Positions 30,651 through 38,826 are shown, counted from the first letter of the stretch. The stretch is 60,052 bases of DNA from Streptomonospora mangrovi (GCF_027604915.1 NZ_JAJAQC010000047.1:1-60052), one strand, 5' to 3'. Numbers and translations are program-made. Notes: generated from the letters alone by a model not told the origin.

Positions 30651-31805
30651 GTGAAGATCCTTGTCTCCGGAGCCGGTATCGCCGGGCTCGCCAGCGCGAT
30701 CCAGTTGGGCTCTCGCGGCCACGACGTCACCGTTGTCGAGTACGGCCGCGACCTGCGGCTCACCGGCACCCCCATCGACATCCGCGGCGACGCCGTCGCC
30801 GCCGTGGCGGACCTGGGGCTGCTGGAGGAAATTCAGCGGCGCCGGGTCCGGATGTCGGAGCGCACCTGGTTCGTCGACAGCCAGGGCGACCCCGTGGCCC
30901 CGCTGCCGCTGGCCCAGATCAGCGACTCCGCCGACGACATCGAACTGCTCCGCGAGGACCTCGTGCGCGTCCTCGCCGACGCGCTGCCCGCCACCGCGCG
31001 GATCCGCTTCGGCGACTCGATCGCGGCGCTGACCGACGACGGCGCCGAGAACGGCCCCGGCGGCGGGGTCGAGGTGCGGTTCGCCTCGGGCCGCACCGGC
31101 CGCTACGACCTGGTGGTCGGCGCCGACGGCCAGCACTCCGCCGTCCGCCGACTGGTGTTCGGCACCGAGGCCGACCACCAGCGCCACCTCGGCGTCTACT
31201 TCGCCCTCGCCGACCACCCCCGCGAGTCGCAGACCGAGGGCGCCAACGCGGTGTACAACGTCCCCGGCCGCATGGCCGGCCTCTTCCGGTACGGCGGCAA
31301 GGCCGTCGCCGTCTTCCAGTTCCGCTCGGACCCCATCGCGTTCGACCACCGCGACCTGGCCGCGCAGAAGCGGATCCTCACCGACGCCTTCGCGGGCCAC
31401 ACGTCGTGGCGGATCCCCGAACTGCTCGACGCCGCCCGCGCCGACCCCGCCCTCTACTTCACCTCCGCCGCCCAGATCCACCTGCCGTCCTGGCACCGGG
31501 GCCGCGTCGTCCTCGTCGGGGACGCCGGGTACTGCCCGGCCTTCCTGTCCGGCCGGGGCACCTCGCTCGCACTTACCGGCGCCCGCTTCCTCGCCGAGGA
31601 ACTCCAGCGGAGCGGCGGCGACCCCGCCGCCGCGTTCGCCCGCTACGAGGCCCGGCAGCGCCCCTACGTCTCCTTCGCCCAGGGCCGCGCCGAGAGCGGC
31701 CGCGACCGCATGCTGCCGCCCACTTGGTCCGCCATCGCCGCCCGCAACGCCGCGCTGCGGGCGTCCGCCGCCGCGCCCGTGCCCCCCGCCGGAGGGAACG
31801 CATGA
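30651..31805 (+). CDS. FAD-dependent monooxygenase
   Basis: 384 residues. The Rossmann FAD motif GAGIAGLASAIQLGSRGHDV lies at the N-terminus (about 7-26). VVGADGQHSAVR is the DG motif. VVLVGDAGYCPAFLSGRGTSLALTGA is the GD motif closing the FAD site. It belongs to the aromatic-hydroxylase/TetX-like class that hydroxylates aromatic or polyketide substrates with NAD(P)H and O2, and could inactivate a drug. GTG 30651 has GGAG at eight bases. It overlaps the following MFS gene as ATGA, so both are one operon under the divergent TetR. Confidence 0.88.
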   Translation: MKILVSGAGIAGLASAIQLGSRGHDVTVVEYGRDLRLTGTPIDIRGDAVAAVADLGLLEEIQRRRVRMSERTWFVDSQGDPVAPLPLAQISDSADDIELLREDLVRVLADALPATARIRFGDSIAALTDDGAENGPGGGVEVRFASGRTGRYDLVVGADGQHSAVRRLVFGTEADHQRHLGVYFALADHPRESQTEGANAVYNVPGRMAGLFRYGGKAVAVFQFRSDPIAFDHRDLAAQKRILTDAFAGHTSWRIPELLDAARADPALYFTSAAQIHLPSWHRGRVVLVGDAGYCPAFLSGRGTSLALTGARFLAEELQRSGGDPAAAFARYEARQRPYVSFAQGRAESGRDRMLPPTWSAIAARNAALRASAAAPVPPAGGNA

Positions 31806-33262
31806 CCGACACGCTGGACACACGCGCCCCCGGCGCCCGGGAGCACCGCTGGAGCGGGCGGCTCGTGCTGTGGGCGGGCGTCCTCACCCTCGCCAACGTC
31901 CTGGCCGACGTCGCCATCGGCGCGCCGCTGATGGTCCTGCCCCAGTTGATGGAGCACTTCGGCACCGACCAGGCCGCGTGGCTCAACGCCAGCGCGATGC
32001 TGGCCGGGGCCATCTGGTCGCCGCTGCTGGCCAAGTGCTCCGACATCTTCGGCCAGCGCCGGATCCTGGTGGCCACGCTGCTCCTGGCCTGCGCGGGGGC
32101 GCTGGTCTGCATGGTCGCCCCCAACGTGGCGGTCTTCCTGGTGGGGCGGTTCCTCCAGGGCGCCGCCTTCGCCGCCGTCTTCATCACGGTGGCCCTGGCG
32201 CGCCAGATCTGCTCCCCGGCGGTGGCGATGGCCGTGGTCGGGATCGTGACCTCGGGCTCCGCGGTCGTGGGAGTGATCGAGCCGTTCGTGATGGCGCCGG
32301 TCATCGAGGCGTTCGGCCACCAGAGCGTGTTCGTCACGGCGGCGCTGCTCGCCGCCGCGGCCGCCGTCTGCGTGCGCACCGTCATCCCCGAGTCGCCGGT
32401 TCGCGGCACCGGCCGGGTGGACCTGGTCGGTGCCGCCCTGCTCGGCGGCGGCCTCGGCGCGGTGCTGGCCTACATCAGCCTGGGCGGGAGCCTGGGTTGG
32501 GACACCGAGGGCATGATCGCCCTGGTGGTGGCCGGCGCCGCCGCGCTCGCCGTGTGGGCGGTGCTCGCGCTGCGGGTCGAGGAGCCCGTCATCGACCTGC
32601 GGGCGCTCACCCGCCCGATCCTGCTGACGCTGCTGGCCCTGGTGCTGGCGGCGGGCTCCTTCCGCAGCATGCTGCAACTGACCGGCGTCATCGCCCAGGT
32701 GCCGCCCGACCTGGGGCTCGGCTACGGGCTGGGCGACGGCGAGGCGGTCGCGCTGCTGCTGGCCGCGCCCAACGTCGGCATCGCGCTGGGCGGCACCTGC
32801 GCCGGCTGGCTCGCCGGGCGGTTCGGGCCCGCGCTCCCCCTCCTCGGCGGCATCGCCCTGGGCGCGGCGGCGACCTTCGCCATGCTGGCGGGGGTGGCGG
32901 TGCTCCCGCTGGCGGTCGCCTGCGGCGCCGTGGTCGGCATCGCCGCCGGCGCGATCGGCGCCTCCGGCTACAACCTGGCGACCGCTCTGGCGGCGCCCGA
33001 GCGGCAGGGCACGATCGCCGGTGTGGTGTCGGTCGTGCTGGCGCTCGGCTCGGTCGTCGTCAACATCGCCGGGGGCGCGGTGCTGCAAGGCAGCATCGTC
33101 CCCGGAGTCTCCGCCGACGGCGCGCCGGTGAGTTCGGCGGCGGGGGTGTACACCTACGTCGGGATGGCGGGGGTGCTTTTCGTCCTCGCGGCGGTGCCCG
33201 CGATCCTGCTGGTGCGCTCCCGGACCGCCGCGCCGCCGCGCCCGGCGGCGGCCGCCCGGTAG
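31802..33262 (+). CDS. MFS transporter co-transcribed with the monooxygenase
   Basis: 486 residues with about 14 membrane segments (DHA2-like). The loop between segments 2 and 3 carries AKCSDIFGQRRIL in place of the canonical G-x-L-x-D-R-x-G-R-K. Segment 1 is LANVLADVAIGAPLMVLPQLM. ATG 31802 overlaps the monooxygenase stop (ATGA) and has GGAGGG upstream. The pair (modify, then export) resembles self-resistance or detoxification modules. A 13-bp hairpin follows the stop. Confidence 0.87.
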   Translation: MTDTLDTRAPGAREHRWSGRLVLWAGVLTLANVLADVAIGAPLMVLPQLMEHFGTDQAAWLNASAMLAGAIWSPLLAKCSDIFGQRRILVATLLLACAGALVCMVAPNVAVFLVGRFLQGAAFAAVFITVALARQICSPAVAMAVVGIVTSGSAVVGVIEPFVMAPVIEAFGHQSVFVTAALLAAAAAVCVRTVIPESPVRGTGRVDLVGAALLGGGLGAVLAYISLGGSLGWDTEGMIALVVAGAAALAVWAVLALRVEEPVIDLRALTRPILLTLLALVLAAGSFRSMLQLTGVIAQVPPDLGLGYGLGDGEAVALLLAAPNVGIALGGTCAGWLAGRFGPALPLLGGIALGAAATFAMLAGVAVLPLAVACGAVVGIAAGAIGASGYNLATALAAPERQGTIAGVVSVVLALGSVVVNIAGGAVLQGSIVPGVSADGAPVSSAAGVYTYVGMAGVLFVLAAVPAILLVRSRTAAPPRPAAAAR

Positions 33263-33269
33263 CCCGGCG

Positions 33270-33306
33270 GCGCGGCGGGCGGCCCGGGCCGTCCCGCCCG
33301 CCGCGC
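33270..33306 (+). terminator. Hairpin terminator after the monooxygenase-MFS operon
   Basis: A 13-bp perfect GC stem, GCGCGGCGGGCGG (33270-33282) with CCGCCCGCCGCGC (33294-33306), eight bases past the stop. Confidence 0.6.
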
Positions 33307-33463
33307 ACCCCCGCCCCGGCCCTCCGGCCCGGTTCCGGGGCGGGGGGCGGGGCGACACGCCAAGGCGCGCTGTGAGAACCGTTATCCGCAAAGGTCTGTG
33401 TTTCCCTATGGAACTGTGTCCGGCAATTGCGCCGGGCGCGAGTTGACGAAAACGGGGGGAACA

Positions 33464-33979
33464 ATGACCGAGCGCATGGAATACGGGTTCCCAGGCCGGG
33501 GAAAGAGACCGCTCTTTGTGACCCGGACCTTCCTGACGTTATCCTCGCTGGCCGTCATCGCCGCGTTCGGGCTGATAGCCGGGCCGGCGGCGCGGGCCGA
33601 GGAACGGCTGCCGCAGGCCGGAAGCGTCGCCGAGCAGGCCGTGGAACACGCCAAGAGCCAGGTGGGCAAACCCTACTCCTACGGCGCTGAGGGACCGGGG
33701 TCCTACGACTGCTCCGGGCTCGTCCAATGGGCCTACAAAAAGGCCGGAAAGAACCTCAGCCGAACAACGTACACGCAATTCAAAGAGGGGTCTTCGGTGG
33801 CGCGGTCGGAACTGCGCGCCGGAGACCTCGTCTTCTTCTACCCGGGTCCCACCCATGTGGGGATCTACATCGGCGACGGGCAGATGGTGCACGCGTCGAG
33901 TTCCAAGGACCGCGTCATGATCGTGGGCCTGTCGGACTACTACGACGACCACTTCACCGGCGCGCGCCGTGTCGCCTGA
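33464..33979 (+). CDS. Secreted NlpC/P60 peptidoglycan endopeptidase
   Basis: 171 residues. A signal peptide (basic MEYGFPGRGKRP, then hydrophobic TLSSLAVIAAFGLIAG, ARA cleavage near residue 45) precedes an NlpC/P60 domain. Catalytic Cys is in YDCSGLVQWAY, His in GPTHVGIYIGDG, and the third polar residue in MVHASS. It cleaves D-gamma-glutamyl-diaminopimelate bonds in wall peptides. ATG 33464 has GGGGGG. GC content is lower than in its neighbours. Known actinobacterial riboswitch features (c-di-AMP ydaO) were looked for upstream and not seen. Confidence 0.9.
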   Translation: MTERMEYGFPGRGKRPLFVTRTFLTLSSLAVIAAFGLIAGPAARAEERLPQAGSVAEQAVEHAKSQVGKPYSYGAEGPGSYDCSGLVQWAYKKAGKNLSRTTYTQFKEGSSVARSELRAGDLVFFYPGPTHVGIYIGDGQMVHASSSKDRVMIVGLSDYYDDHFTGARRVA

Positions 33980-34254
33980 GTCTCCGCCCGGCCCCGCCGC
34001 CGCGGACGTCGAGACCGGCTGACCGCACCGCACCGCCCTGCGGCCGCCGTCCGTCCGCCCGGAGCCCGCGACGCGCGACCCGCGCCGGCCCGGCACCCCG
34101 GGCGGCGGCCGCACACCCCGGCATCCGCACGTCCGTCCCCTTGTCTTCGTCGCCGTTCGCGCACCCGCCCGCTCCGCCCGACCGGCGCCGCCGGCGCGGG
34201 GGAGCGGCGGGGGCGCGGGAACCGCCGCCCCCGCGGGGCGGCCGGCGGCCGGGC

Positions 34255-34614
34255 TCAGCCCAGAACGATGGCCCCGGCCAGCACCGGGTCGCCGAAGCTC
34301 ACCGACCCGCTGCCCGAGGCGACGGCGCGCCCGCCCTGGCAGGAGGTCCCGGCGAACAGCGCGTAGCGGGTGGCGACCTCGGTCTCGATGGCGACCACAC
34401 CGCCCTGGTCGGACTCCAGGGTGCGGCACCCGCCGCCCTCGACGACCTGGCGGTGCCCCGACTCGAAGACCACCGTGACCGGCCGCAGGGGCTCCTGCCC
34501 GGCGCGCATGCCGGCCAGGGCGCCGGCGATGGTGGCGGACATGGTGGCGAGGTTGGCAGGTCGGATGGGCACGGCTGGGCTCACGTTCCTCACGGGAGGG
34601 CGGGTGGTGGTCAC
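34255..34614 (-). CDS. Hypothetical protein
   Basis: 119 residues, not recognised. It has no signal peptide. The region TMSATIAGALAGMRAGQEPLRPV could be a helix; TVVFESGHRQVVEGGGCRTLE and VATRYALFAGTSCQGG look like beta strands with two cysteines. Codon bias at third positions is high-GC on this strand, supporting coding. GTG 34614 is the longest start; GTG 34584 or ATG 34542 are possible, none with a good ribosome site. The 275 bases between it and the NlpC/P60 gene hold nothing recognisable. Confidence 0.45.
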   Translation of the reverse strand: MTTTRPPVRNVSPAVPIRPANLATMSATIAGALAGMRAGQEPLRPVTVVFESGHRQVVEGGGCRTLESDQGGVVAIETEVATRYALFAGTSCQGGRAVASGSGSVSFGDPVLAGAIVLG

Positions 34615-34836
34615 TCCCTGTCATTTAGCTACAGCCGACCGTGCCGGGCCGGTATTGACGCCGGTGTGTCGCCACATCGGTGCGATCGTGCGGGGCGCCC
34701 GGGGCCGTGCGGGGGGCGAGCCGCGCCGGCGCCGGACAGCGGCGGACAGCGGGGTGCGCGGGTGCGCGGGGCGGGCGCGGGGTGAGTAGGCTGGCGGCGA
34801 CAACCGCACCGCGAACGGCGATAGGAGGGCCGGCCC

Positions 34837-35160
34837 GTGGCGTTCGTCTCCGCGATCCAGCGCGCCGTCGCCGCGGCGCTGCTCCTGGAGTTCGACCTCG
34901 ACTGGCCCGTCGGCGCGGCCGGCACCGCGCTGGGCGTGTTCGCGGTGCTGGCGGTCCTGGCCGCCGGCGCGGCGCTGCTGCTGGCGGTCGTGCGCGGCGC
35001 CCACGGGCGCGCGGGCGCCGACCCCGCCGAGGCCAGCCGCCACAGGTTCCTGCTGCACCTGGCCGGCCGCGCCGCCGCGCCGCCGGTGCGCGCACCCGAC
35101 ACCCCGGGCAAGCCCCGGCCCCGCGCGCCGGGCGCGCGGGCGGCGGTCGGCTGCGGCTGA
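34837..35160 (+). CDS. DUF6412 family small membrane protein
   Basis: 107 residues: two hydrophobic segments (VAAALLLEFDLDWPVGAA; LGVFAVLAVLAAGAALLLAVV), then a basic tail with DTPGKPRPRAPG, the pattern I associate with DUF6412. These small proteins are usually encoded beside a second YidC/Oxa1-type insertase in actinomycetes; here that insertase is 750 bases downstream with a leftward gene in between. GTG 34837 has AGGAGG at eight bases. The role is unknown; assistance to the insertase is an inference. Confidence 0.65.
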   Translation: MAFVSAIQRAVAAALLLEFDLDWPVGAAGTALGVFAVLAVLAAGAALLLAVVRGAHGRAGADPAEASRHRFLLHLAGRAAAPPVRAPDTPGKPRPRAPGARAAVGCG

Positions 35161-35212
35161 TCCGCCTCCGCGGCGCACTCCACCCGCCGCGCGCCCGCCC
35201 GGCCCGCCCGCG

Positions 35213-35617
35213 CTAGGCGTCGACCGGCACGACCGGTCCGCCCACGGCCCGGGCCGAGCAGGAGTTGGCGTAGCGCGCGGTGAAGTCCCGGTCCTCGCCC
35301 TGCCAGGTGCCGGTGATCTCGACCCGGACGGGGTCGTGGTCGCCGGGGCACAGGACGTACTCCGGGCTCAGCCGGTGGAGGTCGCCGTCCAGGGTCCTAA
35401 GGCGGTCGCAGGCCGCGTGCGGCTCGGGATGGGTGCCGAAGTCGGGGGCGCAGTTCAGCCAGAAGCGGTCGACGGTGTCCGCCAGCACGCGCTCGACGGT
35501 GATCTCCAGGGTCGACGACGACTCCCGGGCATCGGCCGGCGCGGCGGCGGCCACGGTCAGCACCGCGGCCGAAGCCGCTGCCGCGACGGACGCGGCGAGG
35601 CGACAGAGCATGGGCAT
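35213..35617 (-). CDS. Secreted subtilisin-inhibitor-like protein (SSI family)
   Basis: 134 residues. A signal peptide (AASVAAAASAAVLTVAAAAPADA) is followed by an SSI-type domain: FWLNCAPDFGTHPEPHAACDRL, then LCPGDHDPVRVEITGTWQG, then ANSCSARA, with the four cysteines of the two disulphides. SSI proteins block serine proteases outside the cell by presenting a P1 residue two places after the third cysteine. Here that residue is Gly (codon 35342-35344), followed by Asp, unlike the usual Met, Lys or Arg. The target protease may therefore differ, or inhibition may be lost. ATG 35617 was chosen to give a proper signal peptide; 35611 is also possible. Confidence 0.82.
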   Translation of the reverse strand: MPMLCRLAASVAAAASAAVLTVAAAAPADARESSSTLEITVERVLADTVDRFWLNCAPDFGTHPEPHAACDRLRTLDGDLHRLSPEYVLCPGDHDPVRVEITGTWQGEDRDFTARYANSCSARAVGGPVVPVDA

Positions 35618-35913
35618 CCAATCACACTGGGTTACGACGTGTCGCGTTGAGTGTGTGCCATGCCGTACACCGCCGCAAGCGTCGGCACACCGCATCGCCC
35701 CTTTGGACCTGGCCGAATCCGGCTGAGGCTCACGGGGCGGCGGAGTGCCGCCGCGCCGCCCGTCCGCGCCGCCGGCCGCCGCCTTCTCCCCTCCCCGCCG
35801 CGCCGGACCCGCGCGCGCCGCCCGGCGGCGGGCGTCCGGTCCGCCCCGCGCGGCCCGCCCCAGCCCGCTCCCGCCCGCCGGTCCACCGGACCGCTGTGAA
35901 CCGAGGTGTCCGC

Positions 35914-36690
35914 ATGTACGCGTTCCCGCCGATCGCCGCCGCCGTCGAACTCGCCCACACCGCCCTCTCCGGGCTCGCCGTCCTGCTCACCCCCGTCGCG
36001 GGCACCGCCGCCGCCGCGGCGGCGGTCGTCTGCCTGACCGCCCTGGTGCGGCTGGCGGTGCTGCCGCTCAGCGTGGCCCAGGTGCGCGCCGAGAAGGACC
36101 GCGCCCGCCTCATGCCGCGCCTGCGGGAGTTGCAGCGCCGGCACTCCGACGACCCCCAGCGGTTGCTGGCCGCCCAGCGCGAGCTGTACGCCGCCGAGGG
36201 GTCCTCGCCGCTGGCCGGCTGCCTGCCGATGCTCGCGCAGATCCCGGTGTTCACCGTGCTCTACGGGGTGTTCATCGGAGCCGCCGGCGGCGGCGACCTG
36301 CTGACGGAGACGCTGGCCGGGGTGCCGCTGATGTGGGGCCTGGGCGACGCGCTGGCCTCGGGCGAGGCGGCGCACGTCCAGGTGTTCGGGGTGCTGCTGC
36401 TGGTCCTGGCCGTGACGGCGTGGGCCTCGCGCCAGTGGCTGACCCTGCCGGCCATGGCGAAGGCGGCGGCCGACGCCGAGGCCAACGCCGGCGCCCCGGG
36501 GGCGTCCGCGATGCGGGCGATGTCTTACCTGTCGTACCTGACCGTGGCGTTCGCGGCGTTCGTGCCGCTGGCCGCCGGGCTGTACCTGGCCACCACCACG
36601 GCGTGGTCGGTGGTGGAGCGGCTGGTGCTGCGGCGGGTCCTGGGCGTCGACCGGGTCGAGGCGGACACGGCGGAGGAGAAGAAGGAGTAG
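35914..36690 (+). CDS. YidC/Oxa1/Alb3-family membrane insertase (paralogue)
   Basis: 258 residues. The core insertase motif is seen in TALVRLAVLPLSVAQVRAEKDRARLMPRLRELQRR, including the conserved Arg in the membrane groove, followed by SPLAGCLPMLAQIPVFTVLYGVF and later WLTLPAMAKAA. It lacks the long periplasmic domain, as in Gram-positive homologues. It is shorter than housekeeping YidC and not next to rpmH/rnpA, so it is probably the accessory copy. ATG 35914 has GAGG upstream; GTG 35896 is possible. The 296 bases before it hold no other gene. Confidence 0.87.
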   Translation: MYAFPPIAAAVELAHTALSGLAVLLTPVAGTAAAAAAVVCLTALVRLAVLPLSVAQVRAEKDRARLMPRLRELQRRHSDDPQRLLAAQRELYAAEGSSPLAGCLPMLAQIPVFTVLYGVFIGAAGGGDLLTETLAGVPLMWGLGDALASGEAAHVQVFGVLLLVLAVTAWASRQWLTLPAMAKAAADAEANAGAPGASAMRAMSYLSYLTVAFAAFVPLAAGLYLATTTAWSVVERLVLRRVLGVDRVEADTAEEKKE

Positions 36691-36773
36691 GCGAAAGGAG
36701 CAGGCGGGCGCAGGGCGGGCGGGGGCCGCGCACGCGGTCCCCGCCCTGGGCCGCCCCGGCGGGCGGCCCGCGC

Positions 36774-37400
36774 CTACATCGGGAAGTTCACGCAGGCCAG
36801 GCGGTCGCCCGCCTCGCCGGCGTGGCCCTCCTCGGTCATGGTGTGGTGCTCGTGGATGACGATGGAGTTGCCCTCGCCGGGGCGCACCTGCCAGTCGACG
36901 TCGGTGTCGGCGGTGGCGGTGCCCTCGGCGTCGGTGGTGAAGTCCAGCCAGACCTCGTTGTCGTCGTTGGCGTACTCGGGGTCGTTGGCGGCGTCCTCGG
37001 CGGCGGGCTCGTCCTGGTAGTGCGGGCCGGAGTCGTCGGGGTTCTCGCCGCAGGGCTCGGTGTGCAGGTGGGCGCCGAACTCGCGGTCGGGCTCCAGGCC
37101 GTTCACGGCCAGGACGAACTCGGTCTCGGCGCCGTTGCGGGTGGCCGACGCCTCGACGCTCGCGCCCTCGGGCACGGCCTGGTCGTCGTAGGTGACGGCC
37201 TCGGCGTCGGGGGAGTAGGGCGCGAACTCCGCCTCGACCGACACCCGGTCGGGCTCGCCCCCGTCGGGGCTGCCGTCGAGCGAGGGGGAGGGGTCGGCGG
37301 CGCCCTGGTCGTCGCCGTCCTGGTCGCCGCTGCAGGCCGTGGACCCCGCGGCGAGCAGGGCGCAGACGGCGATTCCGGCGATGGTTCGGGTGACGGACAC
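36774..37400 (-). CDS. Superoxide dismutase-like lipoprotein (Cu/Zn SOD family)
   Basis: 208 residues. Signal peptide with lipobox LLAAGSTAC, an acidic linker, then a SodC-type domain. Copper ligands are visible: GAHLHTEPCG (two His), GPHYQ (third), VIHEHH (fourth). The disulphide pair is TEPCG and RLACVNF. The loop that normally carries the zinc ligands (two further His) instead reads DEPAAEDAANDPEYANDDNE, so this may be a copper-only or inactive type. It would act at the outer face of the membrane. GTG 37400 has GGGAGG at eight bases. Confidence 0.78.
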   Translation of the reverse strand: MSVTRTIAGIAVCALLAAGSTACSGDQDGDDQGAADPSPSLDGSPDGGEPDRVSVEAEFAPYSPDAEAVTYDDQAVPEGASVEASATRNGAETEFVLAVNGLEPDREFGAHLHTEPCGENPDDSGPHYQDEPAAEDAANDPEYANDDNEVWLDFTTDAEGTATADTDVDWQVRPGEGNSIVIHEHHTMTEEGHAGEAGDRLACVNFPM

Positions 37401-37516
37401 GGTGGTGGCCTCCCGGTGTCGTGCTGCGGTGTCAGCGTGTCAGCCGCCACGCTACCCAACGCGACCGCGTCGTCACAGGGGAACACCCGAAGGTGTCAGG
37501 TGGACCTCCCGGGCGC

Positions 37517-38059
37517 TCAGGCGGAGGGCGTGGGGGCGGTGGCCGGCGCGGCGGGGGAGGCGGTCGCCTCGGGGGCCGGGAAGCGGGTGGCGAAGGTGAA
37601 CGCCTCGGGGGTGGGGCCGTGGGCGCGCAGGGTGCCGAGGCGGGCGGCGGCCTCCTCGACGGTGGGGATGTGCCCGGCCGGGACCCACCACAGCACCATG
37701 TGGGCCTCCTCGGGGAGGTGGAACCACGACCGGCGGCGGCGCACCAGGTCCAGGTGGCCGGTGCGGTAGGTGAAGTTCCACAGCGCCTCGACGTCGGCCC
37801 ACACCGTGAGGTTGACGATCCAGTCCGGGCCGAAGGGGCGCAGCGACGTGGCGTCGGACTCGCCCTCGCCGACAAGGCGCCAGACGAACCCGGGGCTGGC
37901 CTCGGCCAGCGCGTTCACCGGGTCGAGGAGGGCGACGAAGTCCGCCATCAGCGGGTCGTCCAATGTCGCCCGCATGCGGGCGACATTGAGTTGGGCGAGT
38001 TGGGCGAGTTGGGCGGGAGGAGAGGGTCGAGCGGGCGGGGCGGGCTCGTGGTCGGTCAT
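37517..38059 (-). CDS. DUF3291 domain protein
   Basis: 180 residues. DUF3291 is seen from LAQLNVARMRATLDDPLMAD through FVWRLVGEGESDATSLRPFG, WIVNLTVWADVEALWNFTY and HMVLWWVPAGHIPTVEEA. This dimeric alpha-beta barrel fold resembles antibiotic-biosynthesis monooxygenases but has no known activity. ATG 38059 was used; the ribosome site is weak. It follows the HTH gene by 32 bases, so the two are an operon. The segment AQLAQLAQLN comes from three 9-base repeats, and a 28-bp perfect palindrome lies inside the gene at 37961-37988. The C-terminal 25 residues are Ala/Pro low complexity. Confidence 0.82.
   Translation of the reverse strand: MTDHEPAPPARPSPPAQLAQLAQLNVARMRATLDDPLMADFVALLDPVNALAEASPGFVWRLVGEGESDATSLRPFGPDWIVNLTVWADVEALWNFTYRTGHLDLVRRRRSWFHLPEEAHMVLWWVPAGHIPTVEEAAARLGTLRAHGPTPEAFTFATRFPAPEATASPAAPATAPTPSA
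37961..37988. repeat. 28-bp perfect palindrome inside the DUF3291 gene
   Basis: From CAATGTCGCCCGCA to its exact reverse complement with no spacer, centred on GCATGC at 37974/37975. It encodes LNVARMRATL in the DUF3291 protein. It is long enough to extrude or to bind a dimeric protein. Confidence 0.85.
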
Positions 38060-38091
38060 GGGCCAAGGATGGCGACGCGCGGCGGCGCGTG

Positions 38092-38826
38092 TCAATCTAA
38101 ATCAACTTCCATTGGTTTTGGAATCGGTGCGAGGGGTTGCGGCGGGGGCGCGGACGGCCGCCGGCGCTCGCGGGTGATCGCCACGCAGCAGCCGTCCGGC
38201 CCCGGCGCCATCCGCGCGGCCATGCCCTCCGCACCGGCCCCGGCCAGCACCCCGCGCAGCATCTCCAGGTTCATCCCGCAGGCCAGCGGCGGGAACCGCT
38301 CGGCCGTGGCGTGGAAGGGGCAGTTGCGCAGCCGCACCTCGGCGCCGCCGGCCGCCTCGACCGGCTCGTAGCCCCGGCGCTCCAGCCACGCGTACAGCGC
38401 CGCCGGGGTCGCCGGTCCCTCGGCCGCGAGTTCGGCCCCCCGGCGCTCGCCCTCCTCGCGCGCCGCCGCGTGCACCGCCTCGTCGGCGCCCGCCCGCTGC
38501 ACCGCCTCGGCCAGCACGGCGGCGGCCGTGGCGTAGTCGCGCGGCGGCAGGTGCACGCTGTGCTCCCGGCCGGCCCGCCGGTACAGCTTGGCCGGACGCC
38601 CCGACCCCGGCCCCTCGCGGCCGGACACCTTGCGCAGGGTGACCTCCAGCAGCCCCGCCTCGACCAGCTTGTCCAGGTGGAACGCCACCAGGTTGCGCCG
38701 CGCCCCCACGGCCTCGGCCGCCTCGGCGCGGCTGACCTCGCCCCCGTGCCGGACCACGTACCCGTACAGCCCCCGCCGCAGCGGCTCGGCCAGCGCCCCC
38801 ACGGCGTCGATCCCGGTGTCGGTCAT
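38092..38826 (-). CDS. HTH (ArsR/DeoR-like) regulator with a cysteine-rich sensor domain
   Basis: 244 residues. The winged helix-turn-helix (about 10-75) contains SRAEAAEAVGARRNLVAFHLDKLVEAGLLEV. The C-terminal part has RNCPFH, LACGMN and GPDGCCVAI, a spaced cysteine set reminiscent of SufR-type Fe-S or metal-sensing repressors. ATG 38826 has GGAG at nine bases. It is divergent from YigZ and followed at 32 bases by DUF3291, which it probably controls. The last codons (PMEVDLD) are unusually AT-rich. Confidence 0.78.
   Translation of the reverse strand: MTDTGIDAVGALAEPLRRGLYGYVVRHGGEVSRAEAAEAVGARRNLVAFHLDKLVEAGLLEVTLRKVSGREGPGSGRPAKLYRRAGREHSVHLPPRDYATAAAVLAEAVQRAGADEAVHAAAREEGERRGAELAAEGPATPAALYAWLERRGYEPVEAAGGAEVRLRNCPFHATAERFPPLACGMNLEMLRGVLAGAGAEGMAARMAPGPDGCCVAITRERRRPSAPPPQPLAPIPKPMEVDLD

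Noticed and set aside
33263-33463. c-di-AMP (ydaO) riboswitch before the NlpC/P60 gene
   Set aside because: The conserved ydaO blocks were not found; the leader is short with only a small GCAATTGC palindrome.
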